This document shows positions 6,116-14,172 of a stretch of DNA of 24,296 bases, piece after piece (the stretch's first letter is position 1; the number at the start of each line of letters is the position of its first letter). Below the pieces are notes generated by a model. The model was not told the DNA's origin. It ran no database searches and saw only the letters and a program-made list of their open reading frames with translations. The DNA is from MFWN01 sp964594115 (GTDB taxonomy: Archaea > Nanobdellota > Nanobdellia > Pacearchaeales > GW2011-AR1): NCBI GenBank assembly GCA_964594115.1, contig CAZQLD010000014.1, positions 1-24,296 on the forward strand, in the 5' to 3' direction. The translations under genes were made by a program, and so were the position numbers.

Positions 6116-6424
6116 TTATTTTTGCTTAGTCTCTTCATTGATTTTAAATTTTGATGCTATCATTATCCCAAAAATTGCAATAATTGTTATAAGTATTGCA
6201 CTAAAAAGTTTATAGATATAGAGTTGATCATAAACTCCCAAGGATAAAACTATTTTATTGACTGTATCTGAGATAAAATCTCTCCAAGATAATGCAATAA
6301 GAAATCCAAATGCAGCAATTACTGCAACTGTTGCCTGATTTCTAAACTCTTTTTTGAATTTTTTTGATTTTTCTCTAGCTTTTTTTGCGCTTTCATGAGC
6401 TTTTTCAATTATTTTTCTCACCAT
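6116..6424 (-). CDS. DUF5654-like membrane protein
   Basis: The protein has 102 residues. A Lys/Glu-rich amphipathic N-terminal helix (residues 1-28) precedes VAVIAAFGFLIALSWRDFI (first membrane segment, about 33-52) and a second membrane segment (about 72-92) ending in a charged tail. The AAFG...AL.WRD signature and two-helix layout match the small archaeal DUF5654 family as I recall it. Function is unknown; the long charged helix could contact DNA, membrane lipids or a partner. A TATA-like CTTTAAAAAC near 6457 gives a short A/T-rich leader. Confidence 0.65.
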   Translation of the reverse strand: MVRKIIEKAHESAKKAREKSKKFKKEFRNQATVAVIAAFGFLIALSWRDFISDTVNKIVLSLGVYDQLYIYKLFSAILITIIAIFGIMIASKFKINEETKQK

Positions 6425-6521
6425 TTTTTATTATTAGGAATAAATACTAAGATGTTTTTAAAGTTTTCTCTAATTTTTACAGAATTTTTATTAAATTTCA
6501 ATTAATTTTTTGGATTTTTTG

Positions 6522-6541
6522 CTTTTGATAATGCTCAAAAG
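6522..6541. repeat. AT-rich stem-loop upstream of 6116-6424
   Basis: Arms CTTTTGA (6522-6528) and TCAAAAG (6535-6541) flank TAATGC. Unlike two of its relatives it is upstream of the neighbouring gene, which argues that the family is more than a set of terminators. Confidence 0.45.
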
Positions 6542-6600
6542 TTTTAATTAGGTGTTTAGGTATGTGTTAGTCTAATATTTTTACCGAGGGGGAGAGCTAT

Positions 6601-6690
6601 TTGTTGAGTTGTTTAAACAACAAACAACACAAACAGACATCAACAAACAGCTGTTCGATATTCAAACACCAAAAGATTTTTAAATAATGG
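6601..6690 (+). promoter_or_regulatory. Operator-like palindromes and TATA box of the 6706 gene
   Basis: A perfect 14-bp palindrome GTTGTTTAAACAAC (6608-6621) and a second palindrome AACAGCTGTT (6646-6655) lie directly upstream of a TATA-like GATTTTTAAATAAT (about 6675-6688). The ATG at 6706 is about 25 nt beyond the TATA box, so the mRNA is probably leaderless. AACAGCTGTT and CAAACACC recur inside the coding sequence at 6984-7010, which suggests autoregulation by the encoded winged-helix protein. Confidence 0.6.
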
Positions 6691-6705
6691 TTTTTTAGGT
6701 ATTCT

Positions 6706-7365
6706 ATGTTTGATTGGTTCACAAAAAAGGCAAAAAAAGAGGATGTTGAAAAATTAAAGGGCGCTGTTCAAACAGGGTTTAATGCTGCTAGGCAGGATAT
6801 TTCAAACATCTCTAAATGGGTTAAACACCTAAATGAGGGTAAAGAGAGGCACGATGATGAGATTTCTGATATTTATGAAGAATTAACGACGATAAGGTCT
6901 GAACTGGAAAGCATTAAAAATATGATAGATATCTTAGGAAATAAGAAGTTGTTCAAACAACCACAAACAGTGTTTAAGAAACAAACAGCTGTTCAAGCTG
7001 TTCAAACACCTGTTCAAACACCTGTTCAAAGTACTTTTTTTAACAATTTTTTAGATAATTTGTCTATTACTGAAAGAGCAATTATATGGGTTTTATTGAA
7101 CTCAGATTTAAAATTGAGCTATGATGATCTAGCTGCAATGCTGGGAAAAGAGAGGGCAACAATAAGGGGCCAGTTAAATAACATAAAACAGAAAAGTGAG
7201 GGATTGGTAGCAGAACAGATTGGAAAGAACAATAAAAAGAGATTTTATATTCCAGACAAGGTAAGAGGAATGTTATTAAAAAAAGTGAAAGTGAGGTTTA
7301 ATAGAGGTAAAAAAAAGCAGAAAACAAAGGAAAAAGAAGGGAAAATAGGGGAAAATGAGAGCTAA
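6706..7365 (+). CDS. Coiled-coil/winged-helix DNA-binding protein A
   Basis: The protein has 219 residues. Residues about 10-78 are heptad-like and charged (VEKLKGAVQTGF, EEISDIYEELTTIRSELESI type), predicting a coiled coil. A Gln/Thr/Val linker (about 85-107) carries the QTPVQTPV repeat. Residues about 117-190 form a winged helix: LSITERAIIWVLLNS, LSYDDLAAMLGKERATIRGQL as helix-turn-helix, and a wing ending KKRFYIPDKV. The tail is strongly basic (KKVKVRFNRGKKKQK). The coding DNA holds four exact TGTTCAAACA motifs and two AAAGTGAG motifs. It faces gene 7823-8629, of similar architecture. It may be a transcription regulator or a chromosome-organising/partition protein; I recognise no named family. 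Confidence 0.7.
   Translation: MFDWFTKKAKKEDVEKLKGAVQTGFNAARQDISNISKWVKHLNEGKERHDDEISDIYEELTTIRSELESIKNMIDILGNKKLFKQPQTVFKKQTAVQAVQTPVQTPVQSTFFNNFLDNLSITERAIIWVLLNSDLKLSYDDLAAMLGKERATIRGQLNNIKQKSEGLVAEQIGKNNKKRFYIPDKVRGMLLKKVKVRFNRGKKKQKTKEKEGKIGENES
6765..7032. repeat. TGTTCAAACA repeat set inside gene A
   Basis: Exact TGTTCAAACA copies start at 6765, 6950, 6999 and 7011, with a variant at 7023. The copy at 6950 is in a different reading frame from the others, so shared amino acids cannot explain it. The upstream palindrome contains TGTTTAAACA (6610-6619), the perfectly symmetric form. Confidence 0.75.
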
Positions 7366-7623
7366 TTAGATTAAACGAACTTTTTTATAAGATTATGCGA
7401 ACTTTTTGAATAAAAGACAAGGAAAGTGAGGGTTAAAAGGCAGGAAAAAAGGCTAAATTTTGGGTAATGGCCTACAAAAAGAAGGAAAAGTGAGGAGCAA
7501 AGTACAGGTAAAAAAAGTAAAATAAAGAGAAAGTGAGCCTAAATAGGGTATATTGAATGTAAAAACAAAGGTTTATAGCAGAAAAGTGAGAGTTAAAAAG
7601 TGAGAGAAAACTAGGTTAGTGAG
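7193..7623 (+). repeat. AAAGTGAG iteron-like array
   Basis: AAAGTGAG starts at 7193, 7288, 7423, 7487, 7530, 7583 and 7597, all in the same orientation. Variants are AAAATGAG at 7352 and TTAGTGAG at 7616. Several are extended as GGAAA(A)GTGAGGG or followed by AGTTAAAA/GGTTAAAA. The array covers the 3' part of gene A (two different reading frames) and half of the following non-coding gap. Confidence 0.8.
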
Positions 7624-7822
7624 AAATGGATTTAAATGGTGAATTTGGGCATTTAAGTGCCTGAGAGTAGAAAATTTAGCATTTTTAGAAAGAAAATCTT
7701 AGCTTGGAAAGCTAATCAAAGTCGTTACACCGAATAAGTATATAAAGGAAAAATTTGGAGGATATAAAGCCTAAAGTCCTTCAATTTGGTTATTTAAAGG
7801 CCTAAAAAGCCAAGTTTTTGTA
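7366..7822. other. 457-bp gap between convergent genes A and B
   Basis: No gene is seen. The left half holds most of the AAAGTGAG array and a direct repeat CGAACTTTTT at 7376-7385 and 7398-7407, whose T-runs could end the gene A transcript. The right half has small stem-loops (GGCA...TGCC near 7650; TTAGCTT...AGCTAA near 7702) and a promoter-like AAGTATATAAAGG at about 7736-7748 pointing right, opposite to gene B, with no + strand gene after it. A small RNA is possible but not supported further. Confidence 0.5.
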
Positions 7823-8629
<807 letters not shown>

Positions 8630-8688
8630 CTTGCTTTCAGTTGCTTATCTTATTTAAATTTTTATTTATTCTAATGTATGTATTAGAA

Positions 8689-8955
8689 TTACTGATGCAT
8701 CTTATAAGCATCATAGGCCTTGTTGCTAAGACGCCACTTGATTCTCCTAGTAAATGGCACTCCTTTGGGGTTCTTTTTTATAGGCATTACAAGGTTTTTA
8801 TTCCAGAGTCCTTTAAGTAGTTGTTTGGTAAATTCTTCGTCTCTGGCAATTTCTCTGCTTATTTCTGCTGTAAAAAGCATATTGGGAAAGTTATTATAGA
8901 GACATGCAAGAATCTGTTCTGCTATTTTATCTTTTTTTCCCTGGCTAATTCTCAT
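8689..8955 (-). CDS. Small winged-helix protein
   Basis: The protein has 88 residues and is basic. The layout is a compact winged helix: KKDKIAEQILACLYNNFPN (helix 1), FTAEISREIARDEEFTKQLLKGLWNKNLV (helix-turn-helix with recognition helix), and a wing IKKNPKGVPFTRRIKWRLS, ending in an aromatic helix. It resembles a short, well-conserved protein of DPANN archaea whose function I do not know. The KNPKG.PF.RR.KWRLS segment is unusually conserved-looking for a plain regulator. It is divergent from the Lhr helicase gene, 53 bp apart, and appears to share one TATA-like box with it. Confidence 0.65.
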   Translation of the reverse strand: MRISQGKKDKIAEQILACLYNNFPNMLFTAEISREIARDEEFTKQLLKGLWNKNLVMPIKKNPKGVPFTRRIKWRLSNKAYDAYKMHQ

Positions 8956-9008
8956 ATTATATAGTTAAATTAAACAAGATTTTTAAAGCTGTTGATATTA
9001 TAATTGTG
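8956..9008. promoter_or_regulatory. Bidirectional promoter with one central TATA-like box
   Basis: TTTTTAAAG at 8980-8988 (core TTTAAA is symmetric) is the only good TATA-like element in this 53-bp gap. It lies about 25 nt from the ATG at 9009 and about 29 nt from the ATG at 8955, fitting leaderless transcripts in both directions. Confidence 0.5.
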
Positions 9009-11603
9009 ATGCAATATAAAAAAGCTGAATTAAGAGAAGAAAAGGAGATTGAAGGGATTTTAGATCCTTTAGTTAAAGAGTGGTTTTTTTCAAAATTTAA
9101 AGGGTTTTCTCTTCCACAATTATATGGTGTTATGCCTATTTATGAAAGAAAAAACATCCTGATTTCAGCCCCAACAGGAGGAACTAAGACACTAACCTCT
9201 TTTTTATCTATTTTAAATTATTTAGTGAGTTTAGCAAGAAAAAATGAGTTAGAAGATAAGATTTATGCTGTTTATGTTAGTCCTCTTAAGGCTCTTTCTA
9301 ATGATGTTCATGTTAATCTTGTCCAACCTCTTACTAAAATAGAGAAAATTGCAAAAAAACACAAGATAAAACTACAAGAGATTAGGGTTAGCTTGAGGAC
9401 TGGAGATACGCCAACCGCAGAAAGAAGTAAAATGCTGAAAAATTCTCCTCATATATTTGTGACTACTCCTGAAACTCTTGCAATAGTCTTGACAACAACA
9501 AAATTCATTGAACTACTAAAAAGTACTGAATTTGTTATTGTTGATGAGATTCATGCTCTGGCAAATAAGAGAGGAGTTTATCTTTCTTTATCCTTAGAAA
9601 GACTAGAAGAAGCAAGTATCATGCCTCTTGTAAGAATAGGATTAAGCGCAACAATTGCCCCTATTGAAGAAATTGCTAATTTTTTAGTCGGGGTTGGGAG
9701 GGAGTGTATTATCGCAGATGTCCATTTCAGTAAGAAGACAGATATAAAAGTTTTAACTCCGGTTGTAGATTTAATTGAGACTACAGGCCCTGAGCTGCAT
9801 TCCTCTCTTTATAAAATGATAGATGAGCTAATTCAAGAGCATAAAACAACACTTATTTTTACAAATACTCGAAGTGCGACAGAAAGGGTGATACATCAGC
9901 TTAAGGAGAGGTTCCCAAGCAGGTACTTAGAAGATATAGGGGCTCACCACTCCTCCTTATCTAGATCACACAGATTTAATATAGAACAAAGATTAAGAGA
10001 AGGTAAGTTAAAGGTGGTTGTTACCTCTACATCCCTTGAGTTAGGCATTGATATTGGTTATATTGACTTAGTTATTTTATTGAGCAGCCCAAAATCTGCT
10101 GCTAGGGCATGCCAGAGAATTGGAAGAAGCGGCCATAAACTGCATGATATTGCAAAAGGTTATTTTATTGCTATGGATAGAGATGATTTAGTTGAATGTT
10201 GTATTCTTGCCAGAGAGGTAATAGAGAGAAAAATTGATAAAGTACAAATTCCTAAAAATTGTTTAGATGTTTTAGCTCAACAGATTTATGGGATGGCTAT
10301 TTATAAAATCTGGGAAGAAGACGAGATGTTCTTATTAATTAAAAAAAGTTATTGCTACAAAAATTTGAAGAGGGAGGATTTCTTATCAATTATAAGTTAT
10401 CTTTCTGGAGAGTATGAGCTAGAAGCAAGACATGTTTATGCTAAAATTTGGTATGATAAAGAGAGCAAAAAAATAGGCAAGAGGGGGAAATTAGCAAGGG
10501 TTATTTACATGACAAACATAGGAACAATTCCTGAAGAAAGTTTTGTTAATGTTGTTATAGCAGGAGGGGCAAGAAAAAATGAGAAGGTGGGTGTTATTGA
10601 TGAAGGGTTTTTAGAAAGAATGAAGCCAAGAGATGTTTTTGTGCTCGGAGGGCATAAATATCAGTTTTTATACAGCAGGGGGATGAATATTTATGTCAGC
10701 AGCTCAGTTAATAGACCTCCGACAATCCCTAGTTGGTTTTCTGAAATGCTTCCTTTAAGTTTTGACTCTGCACTGGAAATAGGGAGGTTTAGAAAGCTTA
10801 TAGGAGAAAAAATGAAGCGAGAAAATCCAAAAAAAATAAAGGAATTTATAAAACAACACACCAACAGTACAGACAAAGTAGCAGAAGGAATTTATAATTA
10901 TTTTTATGAACAGGATAAATTTGCAAAAATCCCTCATGAAAAAAGGTTTTTAGTGGAATTTTATAAGGGAGAGAAAAATTATGTTATTTTTCATTCATTA
11001 TATGGCAGGAGAGTTAATGATGCTCTTTCTAGGGCCTTGGCGTATTTGGTTGCACAAGCAGGGGGGAGAGATATTGAAATAGGGATAAATGATAATGGTT
11101 TTTTTCTTGCTGGAGAAAAACTGCAGATAGAAAAGGCTTTAAATTTTTTAAACAGTAAAAATCTAAAAGATGTCTTAGAAGAAGCTATAACCAAAACAGA
11201 GGTTTTAAAGAGAAGATTTAGGCATTGTGCTACAAGAAGTTTAATGATTTTAAAAAGTTATAAAGGAAAAAGAAAGAGTGTAGGAAAACAACAAATGAAG
11301 AGTCACTTCTTATTAGCAAGTGTTAAGAAGATCTCAAAAAGTTTTCCAATTTTAAAAGAAGCTAGAAGGGAGGTTTTGGAGGATCTAATGGATATTGAAA
11401 ATGCTGGATTGGTTTTAGATTGGATTAAAGAAGGTAAAATAAAAGTTGAGAAAATAAATGTACAGCTTCCTAGTCCTTTTGCTTTAAATTTAATCTTACA
11501 GGGCTATGTTGATATTCTAAAGATGGAGGATAAAATTGAGTTCTTAAAGAGAATGCATGAAGAGCATTTAAAGAGTATTGAGAAAATGACTATTAGAGTA
11601 TAG
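9009..11603 (+). CDS. lhr: Lhr-type superfamily 2 DNA helicase
   Basis: The protein has 864 residues. Start: GTG (9006) is immediately followed by ATG (9009); the ATG is preferred and lies about 25 nt after the TATA-like box. Motif I reads APTGGTKT (residues about 54-61), motif II DEIH (about 179-182) in the Lhr-like context DEIHALANKRGVYLSLSLERL, motif III SAT (about 212), and the second RecA domain ends in CQRIGRSGHK. Downstream, NIGTIPEESF, FVLGGHKYQFLYSRGMNIYV and FHSLYGRRVNDALSRALA are typical of the Lhr core. Lhr enzymes are 3'-5' ATP-dependent helicases in DNA repair and recombination-linked replication. Odd: the glycine before the Walker A lysine is threonine. Length fits Lhr-core. 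Confidence 0.9.
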   Translation: MQYKKAELREEKEIEGILDPLVKEWFFSKFKGFSLPQLYGVMPIYERKNILISAPTGGTKTLTSFLSILNYLVSLARKNELEDKIYAVYVSPLKALSNDVHVNLVQPLTKIEKIAKKHKIKLQEIRVSLRTGDTPTAERSKMLKNSPHIFVTTPETLAIVLTTTKFIELLKSTEFVIVDEIHALANKRGVYLSLSLERLEEASIMPLVRIGLSATIAPIEEIANFLVGVGRECIIADVHFSKKTDIKVLTPVVDLIETTGPELHSSLYKMIDELIQEHKTTLIFTNTRSATERVIHQLKERFPSRYLEDIGAHHSSLSRSHRFNIEQRLREGKLKVVVTSTSLELGIDIGYIDLVILLSSPKSAARACQRIGRSGHKLHDIAKGYFIAMDRDDLVECCILAREVIERKIDKVQIPKNCLDVLAQQIYGMAIYKIWEEDEMFLLIKKSYCYKNLKREDFLSIISYLSGEYELEARHVYAKIWYDKESKKIGKRGKLARVIYMTNIGTIPEESFVNVVIAGGARKNEKVGVIDEGFLERMKPRDVFVLGGHKYQFLYSRGMNIYVSSSVNRPPTIPSWFSEMLPLSFDSALEIGRFRKLIGEKMKRENPKKIKEFIKQHTNSTDKVAEGIYNYFYEQDKFAKIPHEKRFLVEFYKGEKNYVIFHSLYGRRVNDALSRALAYLVAQAGGRDIEIGINDNGFFLAGEKLQIEKALNFLNSKNLKDVLEEAITKTEVLKRRFRHCATRSLMILKSYKGKRKSVGKQQMKSHFLLASVKKISKSFPILKEARREVLEDLMDIENAGLVLDWIKEGKIKVEKINVQLPSPFALNLILQGYVDILKMEDKIEFLKRMHEEHLKSIEKMTIRV

Positions 11604-11639
11604 ATTTCTTTTTAAAGTTTAATTTTCCTAGGTTAAATT

Positions 11640-12029
11640 ATGGAAGAAGTTGCTATAATTGTGGATTTTAAAGGAAAAGGTTATGGTTTCGCAAAAGGGG
11701 TTTATGATTATTTAAAAACCAAAGAAAGCATGGATTTTTCTGTTTGTTTGATCAATATAGAAAAAATAGATTTTAAAGATGGTGAATTTAAAATTAAGAT
11801 AGCAAAGAATATTCGGGGGAAATATTGTTTTTTTATGCATGATAGCAATAAAGAACCTTGTAAGTGGTGTACTGAATTAATTTTTACCCTGGAAGCTATG
11901 AATTTTTCTTCACCTAAGGAAGTAAATGTTGTCTTACCTTATACAAGATTTTCACGGCAAGATAGAAAAGATGAATCAAGAGTTAGTGTCAATGCAAAAG
12001 CTATAGCAGATATAGTCTCTCTATGCTAA
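11640..12029 (+). CDS. prs: Ribose-phosphate pyrophosphokinase, N-terminal part (frameshifted)
   Basis: This 129-residue piece is the first half of PRPP synthetase, which makes PRPP from ribose 5-phosphate and ATP for nucleotide and cofactor synthesis. It shows the family's first domain: strands and a helix, the substrate-region GEF, and the ATP-binding flexible segment LPYTRFSRQDRKDE (about residues 98-111), then SVNAKAIADIVSLC and a stop. Beyond the stop, the frame shifted by +1 continues as SLYANRGMTVDLHAPQ, exactly what the family expects. The junction is a TCTCTCTA stretch at about 12015-12023, followed in the first frame by TAA TAG. All active-site motifs survive across the two frames. 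It starts 36 bp after lhr. Confidence 0.85.
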   Translation: MEEVAIIVDFKGKGYGFAKGVYDYLKTKESMDFSVCLINIEKIDFKDGEFKIKIAKNIRGKYCFFMHDSNKEPCKWCTELIFTLEAMNFSSPKEVNVVLPYTRFSRQDRKDESRVSVNAKAIADIVSLC

Positions 12030-12036
12030 TAGAGGA

Positions 12037-12648
12037 ATGACTGTAGACTTGCATGCCCCACAAATGCAAGAGTACTTTAGCATTCCTTTTGATAATCTAT
12101 CCAGCTTAATAAGCTTGATTAACTATATACAAAAAAACCATTTAGAAATCTTACAGGATTTAGTTATAATTTCTCCAGATTTAGGAGGAGGGAAAAGAAC
12201 AGAGTATCTTGCTAAAAGATTACAAGAAAGGGGGGTGAAAACTGAGCTTGCATTTGGATATAAAACAAGAGAAGAGAAAGATAAAATTGCAAAAACAATA
12301 ATAATTGGTGATGTTGAAGGAAAAAATTGTCTGATTGTAGATGATATTATTGACACTGGAAATACTTTAATAAAAACAGCAGAAGCATTAAAGGAAAAAG
12401 GAGCTAAAAAAATTTTTGCTTATGGCACCCATGGTTTGTTCGCAGATGGACTTGAAAAATTTAAGGTTTTTGATAAAATTTTGGTTGGAGACACAATAAA
12501 ACCTCCTGAAGTGGGGAGTATTGAGGTTGTTTCATTAGTTAAATTATTTGGAGAGGCTATATATCGTACTGCTATGGGACAGTCTTTAAGTGTTTTGTTT
12601 CAAGAGGACAAAATGAGCCAGGATTCTTTAGAAAATTATGAGATTTAA
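12037..12648 (+). CDS. prs: Ribose-phosphate pyrophosphokinase, C-terminal part
   Basis: This is the second half of PRPP synthetase in the +1 frame: TVDLHAPQMQEYFSIPFDNL, the catalytic loop PDLGGGKRTEYLAKRL with its Lys/Arg pair, and the PRPP-binding LIVDDIIDTGNT. The given start is an ATG (12037) inside the conserved GMTVDLH segment with AGAGG almost touching it; the frame is open upstream to 12016 and carries family-like sequence there, so this ATG is probably not a natural start. Read together the halves give about 336 residues, somewhat longer than usual, with an extra tail (EDKMSQDSLENYEI). The stop overlaps the stop of the convergent radical SAM gene by 3 nt. Confidence 0.85.
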   Translation: MTVDLHAPQMQEYFSIPFDNLSSLISLINYIQKNHLEILQDLVIISPDLGGGKRTEYLAKRLQERGVKTELAFGYKTREEKDKIAKTIIIGDVEGKNCLIVDDIIDTGNTLIKTAEALKEKGAKKIFAYGTHGLFADGLEKFKVFDKILVGDTIKPPEVGSIEVVSLVKLFGEAIYRTAMGQSLSVLFQEDKMSQDSLENYEI

Positions 12649-14123
12649 CCTTTTTCTAAATATTGTTTTTTCCAGATAGGAAGGGTTAGTTGTTCAAGTT
12701 CGTCATCAAAATTTTTTAGAGTTTTTTCATATTCTTCAGAGTGGATTGCTTGTTCTGCTGTTTCATCTTCACCTTTTCCTTGGAAAATGTTATGTTTGAA
12801 ATTATAGAAGTGATCTCTGATTGAGCAAGGCATTAACCAGTTTTTTGGATTTTTCTTGTTGTTAAGTCCGTATTCTTCTTGCCATTTTCTTCCATTCACA
12901 AACATTGGAGAGAATAAAGCGTTGGCGATTTTTTGCCCTTTTCTATAAAGATCTTTAATATTATCTTGAGAGTATGGAACAAAGACACAAGGCATTATGT
13001 TGCCATTCCAATCAATATAAAGATAGCCTCCATGCCTTCCGAAAGCTATGCACCCATCTGATAAAACACCAGAGTTCCAGAAGTCTGCTATACAGTATTG
13101 TTTTTTTTCCAGTAAAGAAGCCCATTTTTTGTAGAGTTTAACTCTTTGTTCAGGAGTTATCATTAATTCCTTTACTTGGTTTCCCTTTCCTATAGGCATT
13201 AATTGAAATTGCCACATATAAGAAGCCCCTTGCTCTTCAAATAAAAATTCATAGAATTTATCATCTAATAAAGTATTTATGTTTTTTTTGGTGGAGGTTA
13301 TAGATACGCCAAATAAAACTCCTGCTTGCCTTAAATTTTCCATAGATTCAAGAATTCTCTTGTAAACTCCCCTCCCCCTTCTTTCATCAGTTTCTTTTTC
13401 CCACCCTTCTAGACTTATTGCAGGAGTCACATTTCCTAATTCTGCAAGCTTTCTAGCAATTTGTTTTGTGATTAAAGTTCCGTTTGTATAGACAAGAAAA
13501 AACATATTGGGATACTTCTTGTAAATATTAAATAAGGTTTTTCCTTTATCTTCATACATAAAAGGTTCTCCTCCTGTTATTGTCATGAACCTATTTCCCC
13601 ACTCGTTATAAACTTCGTCTACTACTTTATCAACAATATCAAATGAGAGGGTAGGTGCATTGGCAACAGAAGACGCATAACAACCAATACATTGTAGGTT
13701 GCATTTTTGAGAAGGAGCAAATGTGATAAAAGTGGGTGGAAGCACCCCATATTTTTCTTTGAATTTTTCTTTTTTATCAAAAGTTAATTCTTTGTTAGCA
13801 AAACTGTATTTTATTAAAGTATCAATCACTCTGCCCACTACAAAATGGCTAATATAACCTTTATCTACATTTCTTTTAGTAGACTCAAACATTGCTAGGA
13901 GAAATTGATATTTTTTTTCATTAACTTTTTTTAATGAACTTTTATTTTTCTCCAAAATTGCTGTATGTGCTTTCTCTTTGAGTTTTTTTATTAGAATGCC
14001 CCTTCCAAGTTTTGTGTGAGCTATTTTTTTTAAAAGAGAGGTATAAATATTAGATTTAATTTTAGCTATTTGGATAGTCATAAGCTGAGGTGCTTGTTTT
14101 TTCTTTACTTTCTCTTTAACCAT
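12645..14123 (-). CDS. Radical SAM protein with SPASM-like cysteine-containing C-terminus
   Basis: The protein has 492 residues. The first ~125 are helical and basic. The radical SAM core begins at ITFAPSQKCNLQCIGCYAS with the iron-sulfur CxxxCxxC at C141, C145 and C148, followed by TITGGEPFMY (GGEP, SAM binding). The C-terminal region carries further cysteines (DGCIAFG, NIMPCVFVPY, MPCSIRDHF) in a SPASM/twitch-like setting with YLYIDWNGNIMPC, a typical auxiliary-cluster strand. Such enzymes modify peptides, lipids or cofactors; the substrate here is unknown. There is no obvious precursor peptide nearby. It is convergent with prs and divergent from the phosphoesterase, sharing a compact promoter. 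Confidence 0.85.
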   Translation of the reverse strand: MVKEKVKKKQAPQLMTIQIAKIKSNIYTSLLKKIAHTKLGRGILIKKLKEKAHTAILEKNKSSLKKVNEKKYQFLLAMFESTKRNVDKGYISHFVVGRVIDTLIKYSFANKELTFDKKEKFKEKYGVLPPTFITFAPSQKCNLQCIGCYASSVANAPTLSFDIVDKVVDEVYNEWGNRFMTITGGEPFMYEDKGKTLFNIYKKYPNMFFLVYTNGTLITKQIARKLAELGNVTPAISLEGWEKETDERRGRGVYKRILESMENLRQAGVLFGVSITSTKKNINTLLDDKFYEFLFEEQGASYMWQFQLMPIGKGNQVKELMITPEQRVKLYKKWASLLEKKQYCIADFWNSGVLSDGCIAFGRHGGYLYIDWNGNIMPCVFVPYSQDNIKDLYRKGQKIANALFSPMFVNGRKWQEEYGLNNKKNPKNWLMPCSIRDHFYNFKHNIFQGKGEDETAEQAIHSEEYEKTLKNFDDELEQLTLPIWKKQYLEKG

Positions 14124-14172
14124 TAAATAATCAAGTTAAATAATCTTTTAAATATTATTGTTTTTATATTTT
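14124..14172. promoter_or_regulatory. Bidirectional promoter with one central TATA-like box
   Basis: CTTTTAAATATT at 14145-14156 lies about 27 nt from the radical SAM ATG (14123) and about 23 nt from the phosphoesterase ATG (14173). As at 8956-9008, a single TTTAAA-centred box appears to serve two leaderless genes. Confidence 0.5.

Noticed and set aside
7193..7623. CRISPR array as an explanation of the AAAGTGAG copies
   Set aside because: Repeats are 8 bp, spacing is irregular (14-95 bp), two copies are in coding DNA, and no cas genes are present.
7736..7748. Promoter of a hidden gene in the 7366-7822 gap
   Set aside because: The TATA-like box is good but no open frame or structured RNA with a clear boundary follows; noted only within the gap description.
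10691..11194. Minus-strand frames inside the Lhr gene
   Set aside because: Phe/Ser-rich antisense translations of a well-supported helicase.
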